Shown one piece after another: positions 31,785 to 39,663 of a stretch of DNA of 41,821 nt (the stretch's first letter is position 1; each line of letters begins with the position of its first letter). The notes beneath the pieces are model-generated. The model was not told the DNA's origin. It made no database searches and worked only from the letters and a program-made list of their open reading frames with translations. Source of the DNA: Candidatus Binatia bacterium (GTDB lineage Bacteria; Desulfobacterota; Binatia; UBA9968); NCBI GenBank assembly GCA_036504975.1, contig DASXUF010000011.1:1-41821 (forward strand), written 5' to 3'. A program made the position numbers and the translations under genes.

Positions 31785-32864
31785 ATGAACCAGACTTGCA
31801 ACGATCCAATACGATGTGGGATTGTCCTCGCAGCCGGCGACGGCAAGCGCCTCCAGCCGCTGATCCAACGGCTCCGCGGAGACACCTTACCCAAACAATA
31901 CGTCAGCTTCATAGGCAGCCGTTCCATGTTGGAGCATACTTTCGACCGGGTGGAAAAGGTGATCTCCCATGAGCGTGTTTTTACGGTGGTGAGCCAGGAC
32001 CATTTGCTTCATCCCGCTGTCGCGCGGCAACTTTCCAGCCGCTCCAAGGGAACCGTCATCGCCCAACCGGAGAATAAGGACACGGGGCCGGGCGTCTTGT
32101 TGCCCCTGATGCACCTCGCCAAGCGTCATCCCGACTGCACGGTCGCGGTTTTTCCGTCGGATCATTTCGTCCTGGAAGAGGACTTGTTCATGAGCCACGT
32201 TTCTTTTGCCTTCCAGGTAGTGGAACGGAATCCGTCGCTTTTGGTCCTGTTGGGCGTCGAGCCGGACCAGCCCGAGCCCGAATACGGCTACGTGTTGCCG
32301 CACGGCGACGGGAATGGGAAGTCTCCCGGTCTCAGTATCCGGCGAGTGAGCCGGTTCGTCGAAAAGCCGGAGCGCGATGCCGCGCGGGATCTGATCTGCA
32401 AAGGCGGGCTATGGAACACGATGGTCATGGTTTTCAAAGTCAATACGCTGCTCGACATCGTACGCGAGGTCGAGCCGAAGCTGTGCGCCTCTTTTGAAGA
32501 GGTCTTCAAGGCGATCGGGACACGTAAGGAGAAGAGCAGACTGCGGGCGATCTATCAGCGTTTGGCGCCGACAAATTTTTCCCGAGGGGTTCTGGAGATG
32601 CTGCCGCTCTCCCGTCCCTCGTGTCTGTCCGTTCTTGCGGTTCGGGACGTGCTATGGAGCGACTGGGGTTTGCCGCGCTCCATCGAGGCCGTATTGATAA
32701 AAACCGGCCATCTGGCGCCCCGCTATGAGATCAACGGATATTCCGAGAGCCCGCTGCACCGGCTCTTCAGCGATGGTCTCGAGCAAGCGGCCGGAGCCGA
32801 AAAAGCTCCGATCCGACGAGAAAAGCTCCTTCGAGCGACCCACCGCCCCGCCCTTAGCCCGTAA
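31785..32864 (+). CDS. Mannose-1-phosphate guanylyltransferase-like nucleotidyltransferase (copy 2)
   Basis: This 359-residue paralogue of the gene at 24389-25372 has GIVLAAGDGKRL (12-23), the shared RGDTLPKQYV (31-40), VFPSDHFVLEEDLFMSHV, PEYGYVLPHG, RFVEKPERDA, GLWNTMVMVF and LWSDWG. It is a GT-A-fold NDP-sugar pyrophosphorylase without the C-terminal isomerase domain. A tail of about 35 residues beyond the paralogue is polar and basic. GGAAG precedes the ATG. It is transcribed away from the AI-2E gene. The two copies bracket the sigma-54 signalling genes in opposite orientation, which suggests a polysaccharide-related output or an old inverted duplication. Confidence 0.9.
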   Translation: MNQTCNDPIRCGIVLAAGDGKRLQPLIQRLRGDTLPKQYVSFIGSRSMLEHTFDRVEKVISHERVFTVVSQDHLLHPAVARQLSSRSKGTVIAQPENKDTGPGVLLPLMHLAKRHPDCTVAVFPSDHFVLEEDLFMSHVSFAFQVVERNPSLLVLLGVEPDQPEPEYGYVLPHGDGNGKSPGLSIRRVSRFVEKPERDAARDLICKGGLWNTMVMVFKVNTLLDIVREVEPKLCASFEEVFKAIGTRKEKSRLRAIYQRLAPTNFSRGVLEMLPLSRPSCLSVLAVRDVLWSDWGLPRSIEAVLIKTGHLAPRYEINGYSESPLHRLFSDGLEQAAGAEKAPIRREKLLRATHRPALSP

Positions 32865-32938
32865 ATTCGATAGCTCAAAATTCTCCCCGGACGGGCGCCC
32901 TTCACGGCAAGCCCGCGAGCGCGGCGGTTTACCGACGG

Positions 32939-33373
32939 CTACCGGCTCATCAACAGATCGACCGACAGCGTGCCGCCGCCGCCGACGAGCAGCGCGAGCG
33001 CCATAAGAAAGAGCGCCAGGCAAAACTCGATGCCGTTGCCTTCTCCGCCGCGGTGCGCGAGAAAAAATCCGTTCTTCCAGTGAGCCTTCCAGATCGCGAC
33101 GGCCATAAAAATCGCCAGGCCCAGCGCGAACGGCCGCGTGAGAAAACCGAACAGCATGGCAAAGCTGCCGAAGAATTCGGTGAAGATGCCGATGGCACCG
33201 ATTGGCCGCGGTATCGAGTACCGTTCGCGCCAGGAGTTGATCGTGTCCCTCGGCCCCTTGCCGCCGAACCAGCCGAGCAGTTGCTGCGCTCCGTGAGCGA
33301 AAAAGACGGCGGCAAGACTCAGGCGTAAAAAAACAAAAGCAAAAATCGGATCGGTCTGCACGATCGAATTCAT
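32939..33373 (-). CDS. DoxX-family membrane protein
   Basis: From the ATG at 33373 (GAGGAGG 7 nt upstream) the protein has 144 residues with four hydrophobic helices. It shows the family patterns LRLSLAAVFFAHGAQQLLGW, GIFTEFFGSFAMLFGFLTRP and the Glu-containing second helix, followed by GNGIEFCLALFLMALALLVG. DoxX proteins are small quinone- or sulfur-redox-associated membrane proteins of mostly unknown role. An in-frame ATG five codons upstream lacks a ribosome site. It stands alone between the nucleotidyltransferase (convergent) and an MFS gene. Confidence 0.9.
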   Translation of the reverse strand: MNSIVQTDPIFAFVFLRLSLAAVFFAHGAQQLLGWFGGKGPRDTINSWRERYSIPRPIGAIGIFTEFFGSFAMLFGFLTRPFALGLAIFMAVAIWKAHWKNGFFLAHRGGEGNGIEFCLALFLMALALLVGGGGTLSVDLLMSR

Positions 33374-33445
33374 GAATCGCCTCCTCATCCCGCGAGCTGT
33401 GCGCGGATATTAGCCGGCATTTTTCTTTGCTGTCAAGGAGAACGG

Positions 33446-34672
33446 TTACGGCCTTGCGCTGACGGGATGTCTGCCCGTAACGATCAAAAGCCCGCCCGCG
33501 GCCAGGGCGCAGACCGCCGCCGACACGCCGAGCGTCCAGGCGATTCCGATCACCGACGCAGCGCTGCCGATCAACAATCCTCCCAACGACCACAGGCCCC
33601 GGTCCATAAAGAAGAGGCTCAACACCCGCCCGAGCAGACGCGGCGGCGTCTCCGACTGAATCGCGGTATTGGCCGAGGCGCGAAAGGCGATGAAGCAAAA
33701 TCCCACGAGAGCCAGCAGAACCAGGGAGAAGACGAACGAATGGGAGAAAGCGAACAAGCCGAGAAACGCGCCGAACCCCAGGGCGCATGAGCCGATCCAG
33801 AGGATTCCCGGCCGGCGGTCCGCCAGCGAAGCGAGGCCCAGGGCCGAGACGGTCGCGCCGATTCCCGGCGCGGCCATCAGAAGCCCGAAACCGGCTGGGC
33901 CGACGTGGAGGATATTCGTAGCGAAGACGGGGATGAAGCGCGTGTAGGGCGCGCCGACCAGCGCGACGACGTAGGAAAGCATGACGATGGAAAAAAGACG
34001 CCGGTCGCCTCTCAAATAACGATAGCCCTCCTGGATCTCGCTCCAGATGCCTCCTTGGCGCGTCGGCGCTTCCCACGGCGGCAGTTCCATCATGACCAAG
34101 GTCGCGATCAGGGCCACAAAACTTACGGCGTTGATGAAGAAGCAGGTTGCGATTCCGACGAGCGCGATGAGAATCCCTCCCAGCGAGGGGCCCAAAATTT
34201 TCGAGAAGTTGAACACCGAGGATTGGAGCGCGATGGCGTTGAACAACTCTTCCCTGGGCACCAGGCTGTTGACGAGCGACTGGCGCGCCAGTTGATTCAG
34301 CGTGTTCACGGCGCCCAGGAAAAATGCCAGGACGACGATGTGCCACAGCGCGATGAATTGGAAATAAACCGCGAGCCAATAGAGGAAGGCTTGCGTCATC
34401 CCCAGCGTTTGCGTGATCATCAGCAGGCGCCTGCGGTCGAAGCGGTCGGCGATCGCGCCGCCGAGGGCGCCAAAAAAAAGCCGCGGGACCGTGTCGAAGA
34501 AGCTCACGACGCCGAGCAGAAAGGGCGAGCGGGTCATTTGCCACACGAGCCAGCTCTGGGCGATATTCTGCATGAAGTCGCCCGCGCTCGAAAGCAGCGC
34601 GCCGAGGAGCAGGAGGCGGAAATTCCGATGGCGGAGAGAGCGAAGCGTGCCGGATGTCCAGGATGATCTCAC
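33446..34672 (-). CDS. MFS exporter (EntS/MFS_3-like)
   Basis: About 408 residues from the GTG at 34670-34672; the frame is open for 18 more codons to a TTG. Twelve hydrophobic helices are predictable. The conserved loop 2-3 reads GGAIADRFDRRRLLM, and the protein opens LRHRNFRLLLLGALLSSAGD. NTLNQLARQSLVNSLVPREE in the first half is characteristic of the EntS-like MFS_3 group, whose members export siderophores and other small molecules. It is minus strand and divergent from the arylmalonate decarboxylase-like gene, with about 90 nt between starts. No promoter could be fixed. Substrate unknown. Confidence 0.92.
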   Translation of the reverse strand: MRSSWTSGTLRSLRHRNFRLLLLGALLSSAGDFMQNIAQSWLVWQMTRSPFLLGVVSFFDTVPRLFFGALGGAIADRFDRRRLLMITQTLGMTQAFLYWLAVYFQFIALWHIVVLAFFLGAVNTLNQLARQSLVNSLVPREELFNAIALQSSVFNFSKILGPSLGGILIALVGIATCFFINAVSFVALIATLVMMELPPWEAPTRQGGIWSEIQEGYRYLRGDRRLFSIVMLSYVVALVGAPYTRFIPVFATNILHVGPAGFGLLMAAPGIGATVSALGLASLADRRPGILWIGSCALGFGAFLGLFAFSHSFVFSLVLLALVGFCFIAFRASANTAIQSETPPRLLGRVLSLFFMDRGLWSLGGLLIGSAASVIGIAWTLGVSAAVCALAAGGLLIVTGRHPVSARP

Positions 34673-34761
34673 GAGTTGCTTTCGTTGGGTATTAAGAATG
34701 TAATGGGAAAGAGCGTTACAATGCAACGGACGTTTTCTCTTTTAGCCGGAGGGAGGGCAAG

Positions 34762-35484
34762 ATGATCGGTTGGCGGGCGAAAATCGGCCACGTCGCGCCG
34801 TCGCGCGGCGACACTTTCGTCTACGAGTTTTATCGGATTCTCGGAGAGGGGTTTCTGCTCCTCAACACGACGGGAACGATTCGCAAGCTCGTCGACGAAC
34901 ATCTCGAAAGACAGCTCGCGAGGCTCGAAGAGGCCACGGTCGATCTCGCCGAGAACGGCGCCGAGTTCATTATCCTTGGCGGCTCGCCGATCTTCACTCG
35001 CCTGGGGCACGGCAGCGACCGCGAGGTCGCGGCGCGTCTGCAGGCGAAAGCCGGCGTCCTCGTGGCCGCGGGTTTGACCTGCGAGGTCGAGGCGCTTAAG
35101 CACATGGGTGTCCAAAAAGTCGTTGTGGCCACCCCGTATCCGGACCCGCTCACGAAGCGCGTGGCGGATTTTCTGACGGCGTCAGGCTTCGAAGTCTTGC
35201 GCGCGGAAGGCCTCGGCGTCGAGCGCAATTCGGACCTCAGCAATTTACCCGAGGAGGCGGCTTACAAGATCGCCAAGAGAGTTTATTTCTCCGCGCCCGA
35301 GGCGGACGGGATTTTTCTACCCTGCAACCGCTGGCCGACCGCCGCCATCGTCTCTCTACTGGAGCAGGAAACGGGCAAGCCGGCGCTCACGAGCGGCATG
35401 TGCAACATCTGGTACGCGCTCCACAGCCTGCGCGTCAAAGAAAAAATCTCGGGGTACGGCAAGCTACTCTCCACGCTGGCCTGA
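34762..35484 (+). CDS. Asp/Glu racemase-superfamily protein, arylmalonate decarboxylase/maleate isomerase type
   Basis: The 240-residue protein opens MIGWRAKIGHVAPSRGDTFV, as in maleate isomerases. Superfamily members normally use two Cys. Here the first position is GGS (Gly73-Gly74-Ser75), and only the second Cys is present, Cys188 in FLPCNRWPTA; Tyr126 in ATPYPDP is also conserved. Arylmalonate decarboxylase has Gly74, Tyr126 and Cys188 at the same numbers, so a decarboxylase-like, single-Cys mechanism is more likely than isomerisation or racemisation. That comparison rests on family knowledge. GGAGGG precedes the ATG. It stands between the divergent MFS gene and a convergent isochorismatase-fold gene. 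Confidence 0.88.
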   Translation: MIGWRAKIGHVAPSRGDTFVYEFYRILGEGFLLLNTTGTIRKLVDEHLERQLARLEEATVDLAENGAEFIILGGSPIFTRLGHGSDREVAARLQAKAGVLVAAGLTCEVEALKHMGVQKVVVATPYPDPLTKRVADFLTASGFEVLRAEGLGVERNSDLSNLPEEAAYKIAKRVYFSAPEADGIFLPCNRWPTAAIVSLLEQETGKPALTSGMCNIWYALHSLRVKEKISGYGKLLSTLA

Positions 35485-35500
35485 ACAGGCCGGTGAACCA

Positions 35501-35642
35501 CAGACCACGCGGGAGTCTCTCTCCGGGTCGATGCGATACGTCCTGTGCTACGCGGCACGAGAGTTCTGAGAGAAAGTTGGATGTACGCCTGAAGCTCCTC
35601 GTCCCTACGCATCGGCCCTTCGAGAACCTCCCACGCGGTCTG
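35501..35642. repeat. 142-nt nested inverted-repeat element (possible structured RNA or MITE)
   Basis: Several arms pair in nested order. CAGACCACGCGGGAG (35501-35515) pairs with CTCCCACGCGGTCTG (35628-35642), 13 of 15. TCTC (35516-35519) pairs with GAGA (35622-35625). GGGTCGATGCG (35525-35535) pairs with CGCATCGGCCC (35608-35618), 10 of 11 plus a wobble. ATACGTCC (35536-35543) pairs with GGATGTAC (35579-35586). The tip contains GTGC-TACGCG-GCAC (35545-35558). The element fills the gap between two convergent genes. Confidence 0.65.
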
Positions 35643-35665
35643 GCGTCTAGCTGGGACCTTTACTT

Positions 35666-36208
35666 CTAAGAGAATTTAATTTTATCGAATTCGGTGATTT
35701 TGAATTTGTCGGCGGCGCCGCCGGGCAGGATCGTGAACTGGTGCAAGGTGAACTCGTGCTCGTAGTTGCCGCGCGCGATCAAGCCATCGACGGGGATCAC
35801 CACCTCGTAACCGAACGGCCGCGCGGCGGCGGTCGCGGTGTAGAGCACCGCCTGGTTGCTCGCAGCGCCGCAGACGATCACGGTCTTGATGCCGCGCTGC
35901 TTGAGCATCGGCTGCAGCTCGCCGCTGTAAAATTTGTCGAAGGCGGGCGGAAAGAGCACCGGCTCGTCGCTTTGCTGCTTGAAGGCGAGCGGCATTCTCT
36001 CTTCCACCGTGCCGATGTAGCGATCGGCAGCCGTATAGACGATGAAGATGCGCGCCGCCCGCGCACGCGTCAGGAATTTCGCCACGGGCTCGACGAGCTT
36101 GTGGCAACGCTCCGCCGGGTTTTCACAGCGGGCGTTGAGATCCAAAACCAAGAGCGCCGTTGTTTTCGCATCGACGGCGACTTCTGTGGGTGTGGGTTTG
36201 TTGGGCAT
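35666..36208 (-). CDS. Isochorismatase-fold protein lacking the catalytic cysteine
   Basis: The 180-residue protein from the ATG at 36208 (AAAGGAAA upstream; a GTG at 36226 is less likely) has the cysteine-hydrolase fold. Catalytic Asp23 lies in LLVLDLNA and Lys92 in FDKFYSG. At the nucleophile position the usual G-x-x-[ST]-[ND]-x-C-V reads GAASNQAV, so Ala120 replaces Cys; the only nearby Cys is Cys113, in the strand before the loop. It is therefore probably not a typical amidohydrolase and may be a binding or regulatory protein, or use another nucleophile. No signal peptide. Gene neighbours give no clear pathway. Confidence 0.88.
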   Translation of the reverse strand: MPNKPTPTEVAVDAKTTALLVLDLNARCENPAERCHKLVEPVAKFLTRARAARIFIVYTAADRYIGTVEERMPLAFKQQSDEPVLFPPAFDKFYSGELQPMLKQRGIKTVIVCGAASNQAVLYTATAAARPFGYEVVIPVDGLIARGNYEHEFTLHQFTILPGGAADKFKITEFDKIKFS

Positions 36209-36292
36209 GAAACTTTTTCCTTTCACGCGGCTTATAGCTTCTGTCAGTAACCAATGTCAACCTGACGTCAAGTACTGATCCGCTTTAAAGAG

Positions 36293-36359
36293 AGATCCTT
36301 CACTTCGTTAATCAGGATGACATTCTTCCACATGTCATTCTGAGCGGAGCGAAGAATCT
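36293..36359. repeat. Palindromic repeat of the GTCATTCTGAGCG family
   Basis: The right arm ATGTCATTCTGAGCGGAGCG, followed by AAGAATCT (36332-36359), is matched by a diverged inverted left arm AGATCCTTCACTTCG...CAGGATGACAT (36293-36323), with an 8-nt spacer. This CATTCTGAGCG...CGAAGAATCT motif is a well-known type of scattered extragenic repeat in environmental bacteria. It lies in the 240-nt gap between the divergent isochorismatase-fold and glycosyltransferase genes. Confidence 0.75.
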
Positions 36360-36448
36360 GCATTGGTGTTTGCAGTGGCTTTCAAGTCATAACATGTCAA
36401 TGCCTTCCTGTTTACTTTATTACAGGTAAGAGGGTAAATGTTTACAGG

Positions 36449-37570
36449 ATGTCAGTCCCTTTTCTATACAAGCTCAACAAGACGATCAGCGGCGTGGCGA
36501 GCGGCATCATCAATTTGATGACTCCGAGGTCGCCCGATGTCGAGGTCGATCTCAGCCGCGAGACGTTCCGAAAAATCTTGCTGGTGCGTGGAAACTTCCG
36601 CATGGGCGATTCCCTTCTAGCATCGCCGGCGATCTTGTTGTTCCGGAAAAATTTTCCCGACGCCAGGATCGATTTCGTCGGATCGCCCATGTCGCGGACG
36701 CTTTTTGAGAACCTGCCGATCGACCGCCACTATGAGATCACCCGTCGCTTTCCCGACGCTTCGTGGAGCTACTTCAGTCTCCTCAAGCGAATCCGTTCGG
36801 AGCGCTACGACCTCGCGGTGGACGTGAGCGGCTCGCAATCGTCAATGGGCGCGTTCGTCGTCGGCTTTTCTGGGGCGCGTCTCCGCGCCGGACTGCGCGG
36901 CAAGAGGGACCGTTGGCTGAATCTTCGGGTGGCCAAGCCGGCGGAGAGAAATAAATATCGGGCCTTGCCGGCCTTTGTCGCCGCGCTGGGTTTGACGTCG
37001 GAAGAAATCTTCCCATTGATGACGTTCACGCCTGCGGAACAAGCGGAAGGCAAAAGGCGGATGGAGACGGCGCTCGGACAAGGCGCCGGCCCGATCGTCG
37101 CCGTCTTTGTCGGCGGCAGGGTGAGCCGGCGCAAAAGATTGCCCTCCGAGTTTTTCATCGAATTGGCTACGGCCCTCAGGCGATCGGTTGCGAAGGTTGC
37201 CGTGTTCGTCGGGCCGGAGGAGAAGAGCCTGATTGATTTTTTTAGGCGGAGCCTGGGGCCGGACATTCCGGTGCTCTTCGAGCCTTCGGTCCGAATGTTC
37301 GCCGCGATGGTCGCCGGCTGCGATTTGTTCGTCACGGCCGACAGCGGGCCGATGCATTTGGCTTGCGCCGCCGGAACGCGCACGGTCGCCATTTTCCAAA
37401 AAGCCGATCACCGCCACTGGGGTCCGCCCGAGAGTCTCGCGCGGATCATTTACCGGCGCAGCGGCGCGACGGTGGAAGAGATCTTGAGCGCTTGTCGCCA
37501 GGAATTGTCAAACAGAGGCGTTGCTGTTTGCGCTGAACGGGCGCAACCGGACGCCAAAAGGCTCGCCTGA
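36449..37570 (+). CDS. Glycosyltransferase family 9 (ADP-heptose:LPS heptosyltransferase-like)
   Basis: The 373-residue GT-B protein has FRKILLVRGNFRMGDSLLAS near 41-60 (the GD-x-x-x-xP-type N-terminal motif), LLKRIRSERYDLAVDVSGSQ, then a C-terminal nucleotide-sugar site with FVGGRVSRRKRLPSEFF and the family hallmark VTADSGPMHLACAAGT. These fit heptosyltransferases of the WaaC/WaaF/RfaQ group, which add heptose to lipopolysaccharide core at the inner membrane. The presence of this gene implies an outer-membrane (diderm) cell. The ATG follows AAGAGGG at moderate distance. A terminator follows at 37622-37646. Confidence 0.92.
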   Translation: MSVPFLYKLNKTISGVASGIINLMTPRSPDVEVDLSRETFRKILLVRGNFRMGDSLLASPAILLFRKNFPDARIDFVGSPMSRTLFENLPIDRHYEITRRFPDASWSYFSLLKRIRSERYDLAVDVSGSQSSMGAFVVGFSGARLRAGLRGKRDRWLNLRVAKPAERNKYRALPAFVAALGLTSEEIFPLMTFTPAEQAEGKRRMETALGQGAGPIVAVFVGGRVSRRKRLPSEFFIELATALRRSVAKVAVFVGPEEKSLIDFFRRSLGPDIPVLFEPSVRMFAAMVAGCDLFVTADSGPMHLACAAGTRTVAIFQKADHRHWGPPESLARIIYRRSGATVEEILSACRQELSNRGVAVCAERAQPDAKRLA

Positions 37571-37621
37571 TGGTTCTCCGCTGCCTTGACCCTGGCCGAT
37601 GATTTGTTTATTTTCTTCTTC

Positions 37622-37646
37622 GGGTCGGGCACGGCCCTTTTTATTT
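37622..37646 (+). terminator. Rho-independent terminator after the glycosyltransferase gene
   Basis: GGGTCG (37622-37627), loop GGCA and CGGCCC (37632-37637) form a 6-bp stem with one wobble, followed directly by TTTTTATTT. It lies 52 nt past the stop at 37570. Confidence 0.7.
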
Positions 37647-37668
37647 GACCGTCCGTCGCAAACTTCCT

Positions 37669-37769
37669 TCGCGCTTCGACCCTTGGGCTTGGCTTAGGAC
37701 AGGCAAGCTCAGCGCGAACGGTGCCGTACGTAAATGACGGTCACCCTGAGCCTGTCGAAGGGTGCGAAA
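37669..37769. repeat. Palindromic repeat of the CTTCGACAGGCTCAG family
   Basis: The right part TCACCCTGAGCCTGTCGAAG, continuing GGTGCGAA, is the reverse complement of the widespread TTCGACAGGCTCAGGGTGA extragenic repeat. The left part, CGCTTCGACCC...GACAGGCAAGCTCAGCGCGA, is an inverted diverged copy carrying a short insertion. The element lies upstream of the diiron-protein gene and ends about 7 nt before its ribosome site, so it may affect that gene's leader. Confidence 0.75.
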
Positions 37770-37790
37770 ACGTTCCAAGGAGGCCCGTTC

Positions 37791-38498
37791 ATGAACGCGG
37801 AACAATGGCGAGAAAAACTGGGAGGACTGGTGCGGGATCTTTTTCTCTCGCCGGAGATGAAGCAGTTTTATTCGACGAAGGTGACGAAGGAGCGCGCGCA
37901 AATTTATCTTTCACAGCTCGGGATTTACGTGCGCCAGAGGCGGAACTATTGGCCGCAGGTCGCCGCCAACTGTCCGGAGCTGGACGTGAAGCAGAGAATT
38001 TTGGCGCATGAATACGAAGAGCTGGTGGAGGACGAACACTCGGCCGTGGGCCACGTGGACCTGGTCGTGCGCCAGGCGCGCGAGGTCGGGATGAGCGAGC
38101 AGCAGCTCTACGGCGCCGAAGCGCTGCCGACGACCAAGGCGGCGATCTACGGCTGGTGGTGGATCGCGCGGCACCGCCCGTGGCAGGAGGCGATCGCGGC
38201 CTCGACGATCGCCGAATGGACGAACGACGACCGCTTGCTCGGCGACCTCGGCGGCGGCAACTGCACGCGCCTCGCCGGGATCTGGGCGCGCGACCTCGGC
38301 TTTCGCCCCCAGCAGATGCCGAACTTCACCGCGCACAGCATTGCCGACGTCAAGCACTCGGATATGTTTCTCGACGTGCTCGAAAAGCACGTCGCTCCGG
38401 GAGCCGAGGAAGGCGTCCTCGCCACGGCGAAGGAATCGATGGACATCCATCGCGCCTACTTCGGCGGCATGGCGATGGCGATGAATCAACTGTCTTGA
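37791..38498 (+). CDS. Haem-oxygenase-like diiron protein (TenA/PqqC superfamily)
   Basis: I start this 235-residue protein at the ATG at 37791, preceded by AAGGAGG; upstream frame lies in a repeat. It is all helical. Likely metal-binding residues are in [15 protein letters not shown] (Glu and His near 74-88), AEWTNDD near 141, and DVKHSDMF and [13 protein letters not shown] at the end. This is the arrangement of the iron-containing redox enzyme group of the haem-oxygenase-like superfamily (CADD, PqqC and diiron oxidases). The substrate is unknown. The gene is followed by a secreted cyclophilin gene 19 nt later, so the two may be cotranscribed. Confidence 0.86.
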   Translation: MNAEQWREKLGGLVRDLFLSPEMKQFYSTKVTKERAQIYLSQLGIYVRQRRNYWPQVAANCPELDVKQRILAHEYEELVEDEHSAVGHVDLVVRQAREVGMSEQQLYGAEALPTTKAAIYGWWWIARHRPWQEAIAASTIAEWTNDDRLLGDLGGGNCTRLAGIWARDLGFRPQQMPNFTAHSIADVKHSDMFLDVLEKHVAPGAEEGVLATAKESMDIHRAYFGGMAMAMNQLS

Positions 38499-38517
38499 AA
38501 AGAAAGGCAAGGGAAGA

Positions 38518-39114
38518 ATGATGAGAAAATTTTTGCTCGCAGCTTTTATCGTTACCATTTTGGGGGTGAACATGGCCGACGCGCAGGAAAAGAAGGGACC
38601 GCTTTACGCGACGATGAAGACCAGCATGGGGGATATCGTGCTGGTTCTGTTCGAAGATAAGGCGCCGAAGACCGTCGCGAACTTCGTCGGCCTCGCGACG
38701 GGGACGAAGGAATGGACCGATCCGAAAACCGGACAGCCGGTCAAGCGGCCATTTTACAACGGCACGACATTCCATCGCGTGATTCCCGGCTTCATGATCC
38801 AGGGCGGCGATCCGTTGGGCAACGGTAGAGGCGGTCCCGGGTACCGGTTCGAAGACGAGTTTCATCCCGAATTGAAACATTCCAAGCCCGGAATTCTTTC
38901 CATGGCGAATGCCGGGCCGAACACCAACGGCAGCCAGTTCTTTATTACGGTGGTTCCGACTCCACCGCTCGACGGCAAGCACGCCGTCTTCGGCGAAGTC
39001 GTCAAAGGTCAGGAGGTCGTGAGCGCCATCGTCACCACACCGCGGGGCGCGAACGACAAGCCGGTCAAAGACGTCGTGCTGAAGGAAGTCGTCATCTCGC
39101 GCGGCAGCTATTGA
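38518..39114 (+). CDS. Secreted peptidyl-prolyl cis-trans isomerase, cyclophilin type
   Basis: The 198-residue protein has a signal peptide ([18 protein letters not shown], cleavage near MADAQE), so it is periplasmic. The cyclophilin core is intact: [19 protein letters not shown], the active-site [17 protein letters not shown] with catalytic Arg, [20 protein letters not shown] and [18 protein letters not shown]. It catalyses proline isomerisation during folding of exported proteins. GGGAAGA precedes the double ATG. It starts 19 nt after the diiron-protein gene. Confidence 0.95.
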   Translation: MMRKFLLAAFIVTILGVNMADAQEKKGPLYATMKTSMGDIVLVLFEDKAPKTVANFVGLATGTKEWTDPKTGQPVKRPFYNGTTFHRVIPGFMIQGGDPLGNGRGGPGYRFEDEFHPELKHSKPGILSMANAGPNTNGSQFFITVVPTPPLDGKHAVFGEVVKGQEVVSAIVTTPRGANDKPVKDVVLKEVVISRGSY

Positions 39115-39180
39115 ATTCCAGCCGTTTGAAAGTGAGCAGGAATGTTCTAGAGTAAATCTATCGCAGGAGTACCTTTAGGC

Positions 39181-39564
39181 ATGGGACTCACGCACGTTTC
39201 CGCAACCGTTATAAACCCGGGCAATCCACGAAGGAAAAAGAAGCTCAGCTTGCTCGTGGACTCGGGAACTGTTTACTCGGTGGTGCCTAAAAACGTGCTG
39301 CGCGGGCTTGGCGTCAAGCCTCATTCAAAAAAGACTTTTATTTTGGCCGATGGTTCGGAAATCACCCGAGATGTGGGCGATGCGGTATTCAAGTTAAACG
39401 GCGAGCAAGGCGCCTCACCGGTCATCTTCGGCGAAAAAGGAGATAGCACGCTTCTGGGAACCGTCTCGCTGGAGGCGTTAGGACTGCTTCTAGATCCCAT
39501 TCGACGCGAACTTCGTCCTCTCCCGATGGTGCTCGGCGCGCATAAGCCACGACGCGCCCGATAA
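39181..39564 (+). CDS. Retropepsin-like aspartic protease domain protein
   Basis: The 127-residue protein resembles the single-domain clan AA aspartic proteases of bacteria. It has SLLVDSGTVYSVVPKNVLRG with the catalytic Asp27-Ser-Gly, a flap-like LADGSEITRDVGDAVFKLNG, and TLLGTVSLEALGLLLDPIRR as the hydrophobic-hydrophobic-G psi-loop. It would act as a homodimer. DSG replaces the commoner DTG, which is tolerated in the clan. No signal peptide. CAGGAGT lies about 11 nt before the ATG. Physiological substrate unknown. Confidence 0.88.
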   Translation: MGLTHVSATVINPGNPRRKKKLSLLVDSGTVYSVVPKNVLRGLGVKPHSKKTFILADGSEITRDVGDAVFKLNGEQGASPVIFGEKGDSTLLGTVSLEALGLLLDPIRRELRPLPMVLGAHKPRRAR

Positions 39565-39663
39565 TTGCCGCCGCTCATTAGTCATAAACCGTACGCTGGT
39601 CAATCCTTCATAAACCCTAGCTTGGCTATTGTCCCTCCCCCTTCCGGGGCGATATGCTTATCC

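Noticed and set aside
32865-34544. A 630-residue minus-strand frame across the DoxX and MFS genes.
   Set aside because: Arg- and Pro-rich shadow of two genes with clear membrane-protein frames; it also runs antisense into the nucleotidyltransferase gene.
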